Source of the DNA: Bemisia tabaci
Lineage: Eukaryota; Arthropoda; Insecta; Hemiptera; Aleyrodidae
Assembly (NCBI RefSeq): GCF_918797505.1
Contig: NC_092793.1
Coordinates: 66,149,660 to 66,213,659 of the forward strand
Direction: 5' to 3'
DNA length: 64,000 nt
In this document: in pieces, positions 11,435-23,009 of the stretch
Layout of the letters: each line of letters begins with the position of its first letter
Numbering within the stretch: position 1 is the first letter of the stretch
Notes under the pieces: generated by a model
Database searches by the model: none
What the model saw: only the letters and a program-made list of their open reading frames with translations
What the model was told of the DNA's origin: nothing
Position numbers and translations under genes: made by a program

Positions 11435-12952
11435 ATGCAGTCAATTCAAAAGTGCAGAAAATGAGGTTATTTTTACCTGAATCACCAGTAACTTTCATCA
11501 AATAACATCGTCAGGTGTATGCTTTTAGTTTTGAAACACATGTTGCGCATCACGTTCGGAATGGAGGACTTTTTGGTTAAAGAGAATGATGCTTACAATG
11601 CTGCTAAGAATGTGCAATTTTTACAGCGTTTGCGGCAGATGAAATTCATTTACAGTCGACTTACTGCATTACAATGGTGAGAACTCCGAGCAGATTCAGG
11701 GAAAATTCATAGCAGAACTGTCGGAAGTGTCGGATAAGTTACTTTCAACGAAAGAACGACGTTGCAAAATTTTCAAAGCATTGGGAGTCTCATACGCTAC
11801 GCCCTTTCACCGAAAAATGCCTCAATATTGAACTGATTATTTTCCAAATCTCGTAAGCGTCAAAATCGCGAATGCGAGAAAAACAAGAAAAACCGTTTTT
11901 ACACGCTTTGTTAGCAATCTTGGAATTCCAAAAAATGTATGTTCTTTTAGAAGGCTATTTTGAAAGCAGACAGGATTGATCACACCAGAGAAATCAAAGG
12001 AAAAACAACCCCTCTACCACCAAAGTAAAGATTGGCACTTACGTGATCTGGAAAACAATCGGTTCAATTAATTTTTCAGTCCAGACCTTCACTATCTTTG
12101 AGTTGACAGTAAGTGTAGTAGGTGAAAACGTTTGTTAAAATTTCGCAATATCGACTTCATTTCTTCTGTTGGGTAGCTTTCCCACAAAAAATGGAAAATA
12201 TTCGTAAAATCTCGATGATCCCACCGTCAAAGCAGACGGACCGAAAACGAAAAGGTAAATGGGATGGTGGGGAGGGGGAGGAGGGGGAGGAGAGAAAAAT
12301 TACCCCTTTAGATTCCGAGATTAAAAATGATGGCGCAGTTAGATTCGTATTATGTACTACAACTCAGGGTGAAGATTTATAGAGAAAGGGTGCGGGGCAA
12401 GCCGAGAGTGGCGCGAAAAGGTTCGTGCAAGCGAAATCGAACAAGTTAGTGTTCTATATGGAGCCGGTTAATTCCAACGCGAACCTTTTTGCCACCGGTT
12501 GCCAAGTAAGCATGCGGCTTTTATGAGGTTAGCATCGAATCGTATCTTGTCGTGGAAAATGTATGGGCGATGTTTGACGCAGTCAGTCATAACCTCAGGT
12601 ATGCACTATTGCCCAAGTCTCCGTAAAAAGTATCGTTGTCGTATTAGAATCCGTATTAACTCGAGGTTTGGGAGCTTTACCGTCGACATATTGCCGTTTT
12701 GCCTAACATGGAAAGAATACGACCCCTTCCCCTTTTTAATTGTCAAATTTAAAATTTTTCCATTTTTAGCCGTCGGAACAATTTGTATTAAAGCCGTGCG
12801 TAAGATCTCTTGTCAACCTCTGGTCACCAAACCAGTAGTCAGATTCTGACCAGCAGTCAATCTGCTAATCAGCCTAACTACTGGTTTGCGAGAAAGAACA
12901 AAGGCTGACCGGGACTTGACCTGAAGAAAACCGGGAGTCATACACACCTTTA
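11435..12952. other. Intergenic DNA, no supported gene
   Basis: AT-rich. A purine-rich GGGGAGGGGGAGGAGGGGG patch lies near 12,271. The 116-aa frame at 12,499-12,849 has no splice context and no recognisable domain. A short palindromic phrase about ACTGGTTTG recurs around 12,828 and 12,880. Confidence 0.35.
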
Positions 12953-13017
12953 CCTCGGGTCAGCTCAAACCATCAGTTTGACAAGCACCTGACCAGAGAT
13001 CCTACAATCGGCCCTTA
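12953..13017. repeat. Left 65-bp direct repeat flanking a tandem array
   Basis: CCTCGGGTCAGCTCAAACCA ... ACAATCGGCCCTTA recurs at 13,514-13,578 in the same orientation with about four differences. The roughly 500 bp between them carry the array at 13,080-13,320. Confidence 0.75.
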
Positions 13018-13079
13018 ATTAGTCGAGTTAAGAGAGAAACCAAACACGCAATTTGACCTGGAACGGAGCGGCGCGGCGC

Positions 13080-13320
13080 GGCGGTCGGCATGAAACACGT
13101 AGCGCCTACAAGCCTGCTTGAATACTTCACGCATTGCGTCAAACACACTGCGGTCAGCAGCAGTCGGCTTGAAACGCATAGCGCCTACAAGACTACATGA
13201 ATACTTCACGCATTGCACCAAACAGTGTGGTCAGCAGCGGTCGGCGTGAAACGCATAGCGCCTACAAGACTGCATGAATACCTCACGCATTGCGCCAACA
13301 CAGTGCGGTCGGCGCGGCGG
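13080..13320. repeat. Three-copy tandem array, period about 78 bp
   Basis: Three successive units each contain GTCGGCxTGAAACxC, TAGCGCCTACAAG, GAATACxTCACGCATTGC and an AACAC/AGTG segment. GCGGTCGGC-type GC-rich boundaries close both ends. This looks like a short satellite or the internal array of a repeat element. Confidence 0.75.
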
Positions 13321-13513
13321 TGGAAGTTAAAATTTCTAACCACATTTATGTTTGTTCTTTCATAATGTTTTCGTTCTTTTTTATAAATGGAAGGCCTTGT
13401 CCAAACAGGGATGGGTTCACGGAACTGAAATTTTGTTAGTGTTGACAGGGCTTTTACAAAAAAATGTGCCCAACACGAGTAAACGCGTCTTCTACACCCC
13501 TCCCCCACCTATT

Positions 13514-13578
13514 CCTCGGGTCAGCTCAAACCACCAGTTTGACAAGCACCTGACCAGAGGTCTTACAATCGGCCCTTA
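13514..13578. repeat. Right 65-bp direct repeat flanking a tandem array
   Basis: The second copy of the repeat described at 12,953-13,017. The same-orientation pair could be a duplicated insertion site, short terminal direct repeats, or products of unequal crossing-over. Confidence 0.75.
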
Positions 13579-13642
13579 GTCTTCTGGATGATTGTTGACA
13601 ATTTTAGGATTCTGCCAGTGTAATTTTCCCTCAGAGCGCCAC

Positions 13643-13919
13643 CTGCGGGGCGATTATTGAAACTGATGGACAAAGCTATAGATAAAGAAGACATAGGGAG
13701 TATGGAGCGATCTTATTGGTTGACATGATCGGTTCTTATAGACAAAGGAAGAAAATGATGGACTAACTGTCGGGTCTTTAGTGGGTTGCCGTTAGTTAGT
13801 CTATTACCTGCCTCCTATGTCCATTGCCACCACCTGCTTCCACCAATAGGATCCCTCCAAATCCCTTTTGTCATCTTTGTCTATAGCTTTGGCTATCAGT
13901 TTCAATAATCGGCCCGCAG
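13643..13919. repeat. MITE family H, full-length copy
   Basis: Ends are CTGCGGGGCGATTATTGAAA and mirrored TTTCAATAATCGGCCCGCAG. Arms carry GACAAAGCTATAG and AAGAAGACATAGGGAGTATG. The centre carries GATGGACTAACTGTCGGG followed by its mirror TTAGTTAGTC. At 277 bp it folds into one hairpin. Confidence 0.9.
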
Positions 13920-14009
13920 GTCAATTTTTCTCAAAACTTCATTTTTACACAAACTCCTCTGTTTGGTAGCACGGCAGCGAGAGTATAACGATTCTTCTTC
14001 TGAGGATTC

Positions 14010-14290
14010 TCCCTCATACCGCGTGTGCTTTTCAGAGGCGGGGGCCGGGACCCGCGATTTGGCAGCCGTGCCGGGACCAGCGGATGGAAATGAAATTTTC
14101 AATCGGTGATTTATGACGGGTTTGACCGCATGACGCCGCGCCGCGCCGCGCCGCGCGCTGGGCCGCCGTGGCGTCGCGGCTCGTCGCGGGGTCCGTCGGC
14201 GAGGACCCGGCTCTCGTGATTCACGAGTGCAAGGCTTTTGATCCAGGTATCCGCCGCGCCTCCGTAGATGTTCAGTCGCTGATGCCCGAT
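14010..14290. other. GC-rich CpG island with CGCCG repeats
   Basis: Contains a CGCCGCGCCGCG-type run (about 14,131-14,155) and very dense CpG. The 131-aa minus frame over it is arginine-rich with no domain. It may be a promoter, but no transcript features are visible. Confidence 0.35.
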
Positions 14291-14330
14291 TTCGCATCCC
14301 ATCCTAAAATTTAGACCATCACGTCTCCAT

Positions 14331-14722
14331 CAGTGGCGAGGAGTAAATTGAATGAATTCGTGATCCAAAATCGATATTTCCCCATTTGAAGCTATGGTAA
14401 GAGATCGATTATTAAACTGCACTGGAAAAAAACACATTGGATCTAGAATCCAAAAGACATCGACGAGAAAAAAGTACTCTTGATTCAATCAGATTTAAAC
14501 TTAAATCAAGAACCAAGCCTCTTAATTTGAGCGGATTTCCTTTTGATTTAAGCTTAAATCTGATTGAATCAAGAGTCCTTTTTCTTGTCAATGTTTTCAA
14601 GGGTCTGGGCTCTAGATCCAATGTGGTTTTTTTTCCAGTGTGCTCTTTGCGAACACCCTGTTTCTTGATCCTTTTTCATTGGCTTAAATCGCAAATCAAT
14701 CGATTTATCGCCTCGCCTCTGG
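14331..14722. repeat. Inverted-repeat element J2 split by a CACTGG MITE
   Basis: The left part (CAGTGGCGAGGAGTAAATTG ... GAAGCTATGGTAAGAGATCG) and the right part (GCGAACACCCTG ... TCGCCTCGCC) match the two halves of the uninterrupted element at 37,917-38,090. A family A MITE sits between them at 14,420-14,640. Confidence 0.75.
14420..14640. repeat. MITE family A (CACTGG...CCAGTG), copy 1, TG duplication
   Basis: Starts CACTGGAAAAAAACACATTG and ends TTTTTTTTCCAGTG. TG on both sides fits a 2-bp target duplication. CACTG/CAGTG ends with a 2-3-bp duplication are typical of the CACTA-Mirage-Chapaev DNA-transposon group, so a non-autonomous relative is likely. The interior is mirrored around GCTTAAATC and CTTGATTCAATCAGATTTAA phrases. 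Confidence 0.85.
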
Positions 14723-14751
14723 TCTCTCCGCTGCCGCCTAATAGGAAAGAC

Positions 14752-15419
14752 TTATACTAGGGCCCACGAACGATGATCCCTGAGCCGCGGGTATTTCTAG
14801 CAAACACTGGCAACAGCGACACCCCGGCCCGGACCGAGTCTCGAGTTCGGGGACAATGCCGAGCCGAGCCACAATCGAACCCTAATTACTTACGCGTAAT
14901 TTCCAATTTCACCCTCCCGCTAGAAAAAACCAAAATTTGTTGAAAGTTGTTTAACTTTTTTTAGCAAGTGCTTCCTTACTCTCCTTTAAAACACGAGTAA
15001 AAAGAGGCCTCGTTTATAAAAATCGGTCGAATAGCAGCAAAGTTACAGTTCGAGATACGATGTTATAAATAAAAATTGGACTTCGCTTCAAAAAGAAAAA
15101 GGAAGGAAAAAATAAAAATTGTATATTGCAATTATGTATGATTTAGCTCAGAATTTTACGAGCAATCCAACCATGTGATGGACGAAGAGATTGGGGAAAA
15201 ATTACAAGAAATTGATCTTTTACGAAAGGGCTTCCTATGAAGAATTTTGACCTGAAGATAGGGGTAGAATAGCAGCAGTTCGCATACAATAGCTTTTCGC
15301 GTTCACAATACCCGGTCTCGTCGATGTGCGTGCTCGACCTTGCAGCGTTGTCATTGACATGGTCCATGCGTTTATTCGCCCGATTTTTCAGGGATCATCG
15401 TTCGTGGGCCCTAGTATAA
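14752..15419. mobile_element. 668-bp element with 32-bp perfect terminal inverted repeats
   Basis: Left 14,752-14,783 and right 15,388-15,419 are exact complements, beginning TTATACTAGGGCCCACGAAC and continuing GATGATCCCTGA. The ends overlap TATA, so the target duplication could be TA or TATA, which suits a Tc1/mariner-type or similar non-autonomous element. The interior has no recognisable transposase. Confidence 0.8.
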
Positions 15420-17149
15420 TCAGAGTATTAGGTACCGAAATAAAATCGTTGTTGCTATTTAGCTCTTTCTTTTTTCCTCTTTATTTCACGGAAGGGCATA
15501 GTACATACGTATAAGTAATTCTCACAAAACGAGGTGAGTAGATAAAGGTAGAGAAGCAGCGAAATTATACAGTGGCCGACAAAGTTCCCTATATTTCGCG
15601 CGGGGCAAAAAAGTGCTTCCTCGAATAACTTCTTCTTCCCTTTTTTCTTTTTAGTTGCCAGAGTTTTCGGTCGACCGGTGGGATGGGATGACCATTTTAA
15701 AATGGTATTGAGAAGAGCGTATTAGACGCTCATTTTACCTTTTCTACGCCGGGTGTCGCCAAAAGAATGAAAAAAAAAATTTAAAAAAATCCCAAAGAGC
15801 CCTCACAATTTCGCGCGAGCTTGGCTTGCATGATCAGGAATATTATCGTCCCCTGATAAAATACATATTTACAAGCCAGAAACTGATTACAAACCAGGAC
15901 TTAAAACTTTCGGCCATAGTGACAATAGTCAGAAAACCAGAGAAACCAGTGAGAATGAATACGGGTATGTTCCCCTCGAATTCTTCACCTAGAAGAGTGG
16001 ATCGGCTGAGCTCGAGTTTTCTTTGCTCTGTGAGCGCATGCGCAAGCAATTTCATTTCCTTTCACCGTCACCGATGTCACCTTTGTCACCGTCCATCAGC
16101 TGATGAGTGTTGACGCGACAAGCACCTTCCCGTTACGTTGCCTGCACGCAAAGAAAACCGAAAGTCATCGGAGCCCGAGATCAGGAGGAAGTGAAATCGG
16201 GAATCGAAAATGGACGCCGCGCCGTCCCAAGATTGAGTCTGGAGCCGAGGTGAAAGGCGAACCTCCGGCAGAGAGATTTTCAGGATATTCAACTCAATAT
16301 TTTATCGTAGAAAAAACACGAATCGTAGAATGTCGATCCTGCAGTATAGTCACGCAAAACCCGGTAAACTCACTGAATTTTGAAAAATCGTGGAACAGTC
16401 AGTGGAATATTCGCACATAAATCATACATTATCTCGTTTTGCTGTATATTTTGAGTGACTTCGATTGCAGCCATTTTCCCTACAAAGTGGCCAAAAGTCT
16501 GGAAAATTGGGAAAAGTCCGATAATTTGTAACGTTCACGAAAAATCGGGGAATTTTCATCCGATTACGTCGTTCGTCTTGCTGATGCGGTTGTGGTGATT
16601 CCCTAGCGCATCACCAGAGAACTACGAGGGTATGAGGGTATTAATTAAGTCTCCCTTTGTTAATTCTCAAGAAGTATCGTAGATAGACTCCATCACGATA
16701 CTGTTAAAATCGGATCTCCTCCGAACCAATCGGATCTCCTCCGAAGAAATCGGTAAGATCGGCCTTTTCGCTTCACGATAAAAATGCTGTGCTGCCTTAC
16801 TCGTAAAACATGAAGGAAAAATATACACCCGACAGCTGCACATACGGACCGTAGTAGCTCCATTCTAATCTTTATTCAATATTGTAGCGGAACATATGCA
16901 TTTGTATCGTATTTCTCGGTATTTTTCGTTTCATCCTTCGGGAAATTTTTTAGGCTCGAAAAAAGACACCCTGCCAGAGGAGCGATGCAGTGGCGATTCT
17001 TGAAAATTGGCGACATTGTTTTTCCTCCTTTTAAATGTATGTACAACAATGAATTGGACATCCTAAATTCGATATCCTAAATTCGATATTTTTAGTAGAT
17101 GTAAATAGAGGGAAAACAGTGTTGCCAACTTGGAAGAATCGCCTCTGGA
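15420..17149. other. Intergenic DNA, nothing firm
   Basis: Mostly AT-rich. The direct phrase CGGATCTCCTCCGAA occurs twice near 16,712 and 16,731. Opposite-strand frames near 15,826-16,420 lack splice support. The AGGAGCGATGCAGTGGCGA phrase near 16,978 resembles ends of element J2 but no partner end was found. Confidence 0.3.
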
Positions 17150-17350
17150 AGGATGAGGAACTCATGGAGTGCCCGATGTGACGTCGACGCTGCCCCCACG
17201 TTGCCCGTCTCGGGGGACCACCTATCTTGGGACCCGGAGAGGTCTTTAACGAGTCGGGGCCCGGGTGTTTTCGAATTCGGATGCCGGGACGCCGGGTGTT
17301 TGTTTAGGACCCGTGGGCGGCGCAAGGGGGTGCAAGCGTCGTCATGCCCG
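17150..17350. other. GC-rich CpG block
   Basis: A CpG-dense segment including GGGCCCGGGTG. ORFs on both strands are compositional. It is followed by a C homopolymer at 17,451-17,466. Confidence 0.3.
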
Positions 17351-17450
17351 CGGTTTCGGCTTTGACTGACAGTGCCAAGTTGCGAACTCACGCACTCGTT
17401 GATGCTCGACCGACGACCGGTCAAGGCTAATCTCCGGGAGCAGCACGGCG

Positions 17451-17466
17451 CCCCCCCCCCCCCCCC
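17451..17466. repeat. C homopolymer (16)
   Basis: A run of about 16 C followed by further C-rich sequence. Length may be unreliable in an assembly. Confidence 0.7.
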
Positions 17467-17598
17467 AAATCCCCCAGCCCCCCTTCCTCCGTGCCCCTCA
17501 GCTCATCATTGCACGCCCCAACAGTCGACTTTTACTAACGTGGCTGGTGCTCTGCAGTTGCCATGGTCACTCCCGTTTCTAATACGCCAAGTCCTGCT

Positions 17599-17829
17599 CA
17601 CTGGAAAAAAAAAAACACATTGGATCTGGAGTCCAGACTCTTGAAAACATCGACAAGAAAAAGGACTCTTGATTCAATCAGATTTACGCTTAAATCAAAA
17701 GGAAATCCGCTCAAATTAAGAGGCTTGGTTCTTGATTTAAGCTTAAATCTGATTGAATCAAGAGTATTTTTTCTTGTCGATGTTTTTAAGAGTCTGGACT
17801 CAAGATCCGATGTGTTTTTTTTTCCAGTG
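17599..17829. repeat. MITE family A, copy 2, CT duplication
   Basis: Starts CACTGGAAAAAAAAAAACAC and ends TTTTTTTTTCCAGTG; CT flanks both sides. The arms are nearly perfectly complementary around AAGAGGCTTGGTTC. The whole can fold as a 231-bp hairpin. Confidence 0.9.
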
Positions 17830-17955
17830 CTAGGTAAAAACGCCGTAAGAGCATTCGAATGTTATCGAAATGCATAAGCCTTCATCCGTTGCCAAATTTC
17901 CTGCGACAAATCTCAAATATTTGACAAAATTCTCCGTAGATTTGGAAATTCAGTC
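17830..17955. repeat. Diverged family F fragment
   Basis: GCTAGGTAAAAACGCCGTA, then CCTTCATCCGTTGCCAAATT and TTCCTGCGACAAAT, follow the order of a family F left half (compare 37,078 and 52,320). The right half is absent. Confidence 0.5.
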
Positions 17956-18822
17956 TCACGGAAATCACAGAATGTGTATGATCTTAGTGTCCCATGGTTT
18001 TTACAGGGCGATTCATCTATACTTTCATCATGATCGAGAACTATGATTTTAACTCGAAATAAACTTTTCGCTTTTCTTCTTTATTTATCCACTTGTATTT
18101 CATGTATTCAAGGATGAGCACCCGCGCTATCTGCAACACAAATTCACGCTATTTAGCCTGTACGCAAAGAGCAGTTAAAATCCTTAGTACTGCGTATCGT
18201 GTGTACGTTAATGGCATTCCGTACCCTTCAATTAATATTATAAATCCTCGTGTAAACAAACATATTGCAAACCGAACCAATAAACAACGATAATTCAGGA
18301 GCGCCGATGAACCATCATAAATCAAGCGGTATGTCTTATAATCGCATAAGTCTATTTATTGCAGAGCCATGGAATACAGTCACTCTTATGGACTTCAGGG
18401 CCCATCAGAAAATTGTCTTGGCAGGTTATGAATGATATTGCGGCGTGTATTTATATTGCACCTGCGCAAAGCATTGACCTTCACGGTGATCGCAATAGTA
18501 CTTGGAGCAGTTTCGGATTCTTCCATCAAGGATTAATGAAACCAACTTAATTTGCTCACGAACACAGCGCGTTAAGTGTATACTCGGTGTGACTCAGTGC
18601 TTTTTTGTGTAATTGATAAAATTGCGTGTTAAATTAGAAAGGTGCGCGCGTCAAAGGCAAACCAGAACAAGAAGCCTCGTTACGCCAGGATCTCACACCT
18701 GTTGCCGTTGCGGCTTGCGGGTGCGACCCATCCACTTCAGTCAGGAAAAAAATTCGATTCATCTCTGTATCAAAATTTGAAGCTTTAACAGAAACATTTT
18801 TACCGAAAAGTCTGAGCAAGGA
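17956..18822. other. Intergenic DNA, nothing recognised
   Basis: AT-rich with short unsupported frames. No inverted or tandem structure was noted. Confidence 0.3.
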
Positions 18823-19098
18823 CTGCGGGCTGATTATTGACTTTGATAGGCAAAGCAATAAACAAAGAAGACAAACTGGAAATAAAAGCAATCCTAATTG
18901 GTCTAAGTCCTAAAGTCGGTGGTTGCAATGGATAAATATACAAACTAACGTTAACCTGCGAGAAACCTTATAGTTAGTCCAACATTTTCTCCCTTAGTCT
19001 ATAGGAGTCAACCGCATTTCAACCAATAAGATCGCTCCATACTCCCGATTTCTTCATTGTCTACCGCTTTGTCTATCAATTTCAACAATCAGCCACTC
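18823..19098. repeat. MITE family H copy
   Basis: The left end is CTGCGGGCTGATTATTGACT; the mirrored right end is TTTCAACAATCAGCC. Arms hold GGCAAAGCAATAAACAAAG and the mirrored TTGTCTACCGCTTTGTC. Central TAGTTAGTCCAACATTTTCT is typical of the family. Confidence 0.8.
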
Positions 19099-20039
19099 GC
19101 AATCAACATGAAAAATCATAGGGAGAGTTTACCACCAATGACTCTAAAATTGAATATTGGACTCAAGTTGGCAGTTAGCAAAAATCGTTGCACTGAAAGG
19201 ATTTTTTTTTTTTTTGGCTGATGGCCCTTTTCCTGCGGAGGGTCCTTTTTAATATGTGCTTACCTTATGAAAATCCCTTTTACAATCAGATTTAAAATCG
19301 CCGCCTTCGAATTCTCGTCCGATTCGGCAACACTCATCTGAACATGAGCCTTGGTCGTTCCTCACGCTCGCAGCCAAGAACCATGCAATTAAGTGAATCA
19401 CGATGTTAAGTCGTTATTTTAACAGGATCTTCGTTTTCATTCTCCCTTTTGTCCATGGGCGCTAATAGATAACCCGCGTGCTCGCTTTTTTTCTCCGCTT
19501 TTATCAAGTAGTCAGAAGTAGAGGAAGAGCTTTGAATGGAGCTTAGCTTATTCGTGCGCGACTCACACTACGACGGTGAAATCGTAGATTATTTGCATTT
19601 TTCTAAAGATGACCGATCATTGTTATTTCACAACGGTTCGTATGATCCCTCTTGGTCTTTCAATCATTGCCTTTGAAAATTTCATACGCACATGCACAGT
19701 AATACTATCCTGAAAGAATGATGTAAGCGCGAAATTTTTGGAACACTTGCAGACGCGATAGGTCTTTTGTAGTTTCCTCGTCGTTAAGCCGAAGAAATCT
19801 TAAACTGCTAACTTTTTTTAGAAGGAATCCTCGATAAGTATTCAGCAAGAGCCTTAGGACAGGGTACACGCATACAGCTTGCTTCTAATTCTCCCGTCAA
19901 TCTGTCTTCGCCTTAATTTAAAGTCTCAAATTTCGAAATTTTTGATCAAAAATGGGCCCAGTCTCTACAAATATCATCAGTCGTGCTAAGGAAAAACCCC
20001 GTATGAATTCTCGAGAGGTGCCAACTTTCACCGGATAAA
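19099..20039. other. Intergenic DNA, nothing recognised
   Basis: No coding or repeat structure could be supported apart from a short T-run near 19,202. Confidence 0.3.
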
Positions 20040-20285
20040 ACATTGATTTTTAAACAAATTTTGCCACCTCTTCCTTTGAAATTTCTAGATATTTAAGATT
20101 GAATTAGGAGCAAAATTGTCTGAAAAAGTTGAGGAAAAATATTCCCAATTTTCCCAGTAAATACGTTTTTCATTGAAATAGATATGACAATATCTGAAGG
20201 CGCATACAACGTTCTTCATTAACAAGGTGGAGAAATGGTGCTGGGTCCACACCATTTTGCGGGGAAACAAAGCCAAGAATTTCCA
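20040..20285. repeat. Diverged family F-like copy
   Basis: TTGCCACCTCTTCCTTTGAAATTTC, AAATTGTCTGAAAAAGTTGAGG, CAGTAAATACG and ACAATATCTGAAGGCGCATA keep the order of internal segments seen in family F elements. The termini have decayed. Confidence 0.4.
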
Positions 20286-20399
20286 GAAATTAAAATTAGA
20301 GTCAAAATTAAATTTTTTGAACTCTAATGCGCACCAGTACGAAACTGAGGGGGAGAGTGTTCAGCTCAGGCAGTTTGCATTGGAATATTATGTTTTTCC

Positions 20400-20580
20400 T
20401 AAGTAAAGTTATGAATATTTTTCCTTGAAATTTTCAGGAACTTGAGATCAAAATAAAAAGAATATCCCCTGAAAAATTGGAAGAAAGATGTTCGTAAGTT
20501 TCCCAGGGAATTCGTGTTTTATCGAAGAAAATTTGGCAACGCCTGAAGGTTCATACTGCGTTTTTCCTTAGCACGGCAGT
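20400..20580. repeat. Family F right half
   Basis: It shares TTATGAATATTTTTCCTTGAAA, ATTGGAAGAAAGATGTTC, TTTGGCAACGCCTGAAGGTTCAT and the right end TTTTTCCTTAGCACGGCAG with the intact element at 37,078-37,329. Confidence 0.65.
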
Positions 20581-21593
20581 AGTGCTCTCGTAGATATCGA
20601 TGCCTGACCTGGGTCGGATGGCGTCGTTTGGCCTTAAGGTTTATCTACAGCTGCGTGAAGTAAGAAATTTCTCCGCGCAGGGGGCGCCACCGCTGTGTTT
20701 TAGAGTCCGTACAGCTCCACGTGAGTCCTTGAGCTTTTATTAAAGTTGAAGGAATTTCTGTTTAAATCGAAGAATTATAAGTTCTAGCCATAACATTCTT
20801 CTTCCTATTGACTCTAAAAACAACGTGAAAAGTCATTTCTGAAGCTCTGCAATTTGATCCCAGAAAAAAGTAGGGTTAAGCATGATGACCTTGATGCAAC
20901 CAATCGCGCTTGATCGCTCTCAGCAGTTGGCAGATATCTCTCTCCCACCGTGAGCTGTCTCTCTCGCACTTACAGATATCCCGTAAGAGAAACTGGGATC
21001 AATTTACAGCTTTTATTATTAGACTTTCAAAGCTCGCGTTTGTTTCTAAGGATTCCAGACGTATGCTGCTAGAACTTATGAGTCTTAGAATTTAAGATAC
21101 CTATTGTGATATTTAAATAATCACTGATTTCGGAGTCGGATTTTAGCAGCGCGACGTGGTGGATTTTTTCGGAACTACAGCTGAAGATTAACCTTAAGGC
21201 GCGGACAGGGAGCTGCGGTTGCAAGGCCGCCACGGGACTGCGGCTCCGCGGCCCTGCTTTGGCCGTACCTATCGCTAGCTTCTTCGCTCGGTTGCCAGTT
21301 TCTCAAAGCAAGGCTGGAATCGTATTACTCAGGGAAATCGCGGTTTTTTCAAAAGATTTGGCATCCGAGCCTCAGCCTCATGGGCCATGCCACAAGCAGA
21401 CCCTCGCATCCACGTTCCGTTTGATTTAAATCAGATGTATCATTCTGTGTCGACGCGATGGTGCCATGCTTGCGTTTAAACGGAGTTGTATCGAATCAGG
21501 AAATTTTCAGAGAAAAATCCAGCGTTGACAACAATTCGTGGAAAGAATCTTAGGAAAATCATACGGGAAACATCGGAAGTACACCCATACTGC

Positions 21594-21906
21594 GCACGGA
21601 GAAAAAAACTTCGTGCATGGGACCCGAAGTTGAGGTCATATGGATCTCTGAAGTTTCCTGATCACGCATCCGAAAACTTGAGGTCGAGATGCCGAAGTTC
21701 GGGTCAGACATCGAGGCACTTCGGTATGTACCGGAGTACTTCAGATTTGTGACCTGAATCCTTTGGTATATATATCGTGTACTTCAGATGTCTGACCCAA
21801 ACTTCGGCAGCTGGACATTTAAGTTTTTAGATACGTGATCCGAAAACTTCAGAGATCCATATAACCTCAACGTCGGGTCCCTTGCACGGGGTTTTTTTCT
21901 CCGTGC
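21594..21906. repeat. MITE family I, full copy
   Basis: Starts GCACGGAGAAAAAAACTTCG and ends TTTTTCTCCGTGC. Arms of well over 100 bp carry ATGGATCTCTGAAGTTT and GATCACGCATCCGAAAACTT on the left and their mirrors on the right. Compare 781-1020. Confidence 0.9.
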
Positions 21907-21932
21907 GTAAAGCGTGCGAAAAAGCTTCAGCC

Positions 21933-21933
<1 letters not shown>

Positions 21934-21992
<59 letters not shown>
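21934..21992. repeat. Poly(A) run of about 59
   Basis: An uninterrupted A run 28 bp after a family I MITE. It may be the tail of a degraded retroposed sequence or a simple expansion. The unit count may be an assembly estimate. Confidence 0.85.
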
Positions 21993-21995
<3 letters not shown>

Positions 21996-22261
21996 GATGT
22001 GTTGCTTGCAAGTGAACATATTTATTCACGTAAGCCTCGTAATGACCGCAGAAACTTGGGCAGAAGCAACCGCCAAAATTTCGGAGAGTATCAACCGATT
22101 GTGAGAAAAAAACAGTCCACGAAAATATTTGTAGGAATTCCTAGCCTGAAATATTACCACAATGCCCAGTTCCGTTTACTTTAGCTTTTTTCCAGTGACA
22201 CCAGACTCTGAATATGATAGGTCTTATACGCTTATATTCAGCGATGTCTCCGTGGGAGTGA

Positions 22262-22306
22262 TGTGACATAATTCGTTTCCCAAGAAGGGAACAAAATTAT
22301 GTCACA
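22262..22306. repeat. Short hairpin, 45 bp
   Basis: TGTGACATAATTCGTTTCCC and the mirrored GGGAACAAAATTATGTCACA around a 5-nt loop. Two mismatches at most. Confidence 0.65.
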
Positions 22307-22411
22307 TACGTTGCAGGAAGGTGAAGATGAATTTTTACTCACTTTTCCAGGTCTTAGACCTTAATTTGTGTTTCCCATTCCGTGCACTGGCTCATCGTTA
22401 TCAACTTATTG

Positions 22412-22838
22412 CACTGAAAAAAAATTCTCGACGTTTTTACTAAGGTCCGTCGGTACCTTTACCATCTCACTTTTTTACCAATTATTGGTAATTTTACCAA
22501 GACAGACTGGTAAGCTTACCTAAAAACAGGTATTTTTACTGTTTTTTTTTCTGGTAAGAATACCACTTTTATTAGTAATCAATTCCCGGTAACTTTGCCA
22601 TTTTATCTCGGTAATTCTACCACAGTCGATAAAAAATATTGGCGTTTTCACCAAGGTCCAGTAAAATTACCGAGAAAGTTCAATAATTTTACCAAGATTT
22701 CTCAGTAAAATTACCAATTCCATGAATGGTAACCAAATACCAAAGAAAACCAAGAAAAAACTGGGATCAAATAGAACACTGAGTTCTTGGTAATTTTACC
22801 CTTTTCTTAGTAAATACACCGAGATTTTGTTTTCAGTG
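22412..22838. repeat. MITE family C (CACTG...CAGTG) filled with GGTAA/TTACC motifs
   Basis: Ends are CACTGAAAAAAAATTCTCG and TTTTGTTTTCAGTG, flanked by TG on both sides (2-bp duplication). The interior has about a dozen copies of GGTAATTTTACC or its halves. The CACTG/CAGTG ends and 2-bp duplication again suit a CACTA-Mirage-Chapaev-type non-autonomous element. Confidence 0.85.
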
Positions 22839-23009
22839 TGTGAGCCTCGAGGTCTTAACTCGGCAACAGGGGTTCAGTTTGCACGTACAGTACACCATAC
22901 CAGCACTGTGCACAGGTATATCGTCCTGACACCATCACTCCGCCGACAAAACGGCGTAACTGCGCTCTAATATGAGCCCTCCCGTCCACACAACTCCACG
23001 CCTCTGCCG

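Noticed and set aside
13902..14297. 131-aa minus-strand ORF
   Set aside because: Arginine-rich translation of a CGCCG-repeat island, partly overlapping a MITE.
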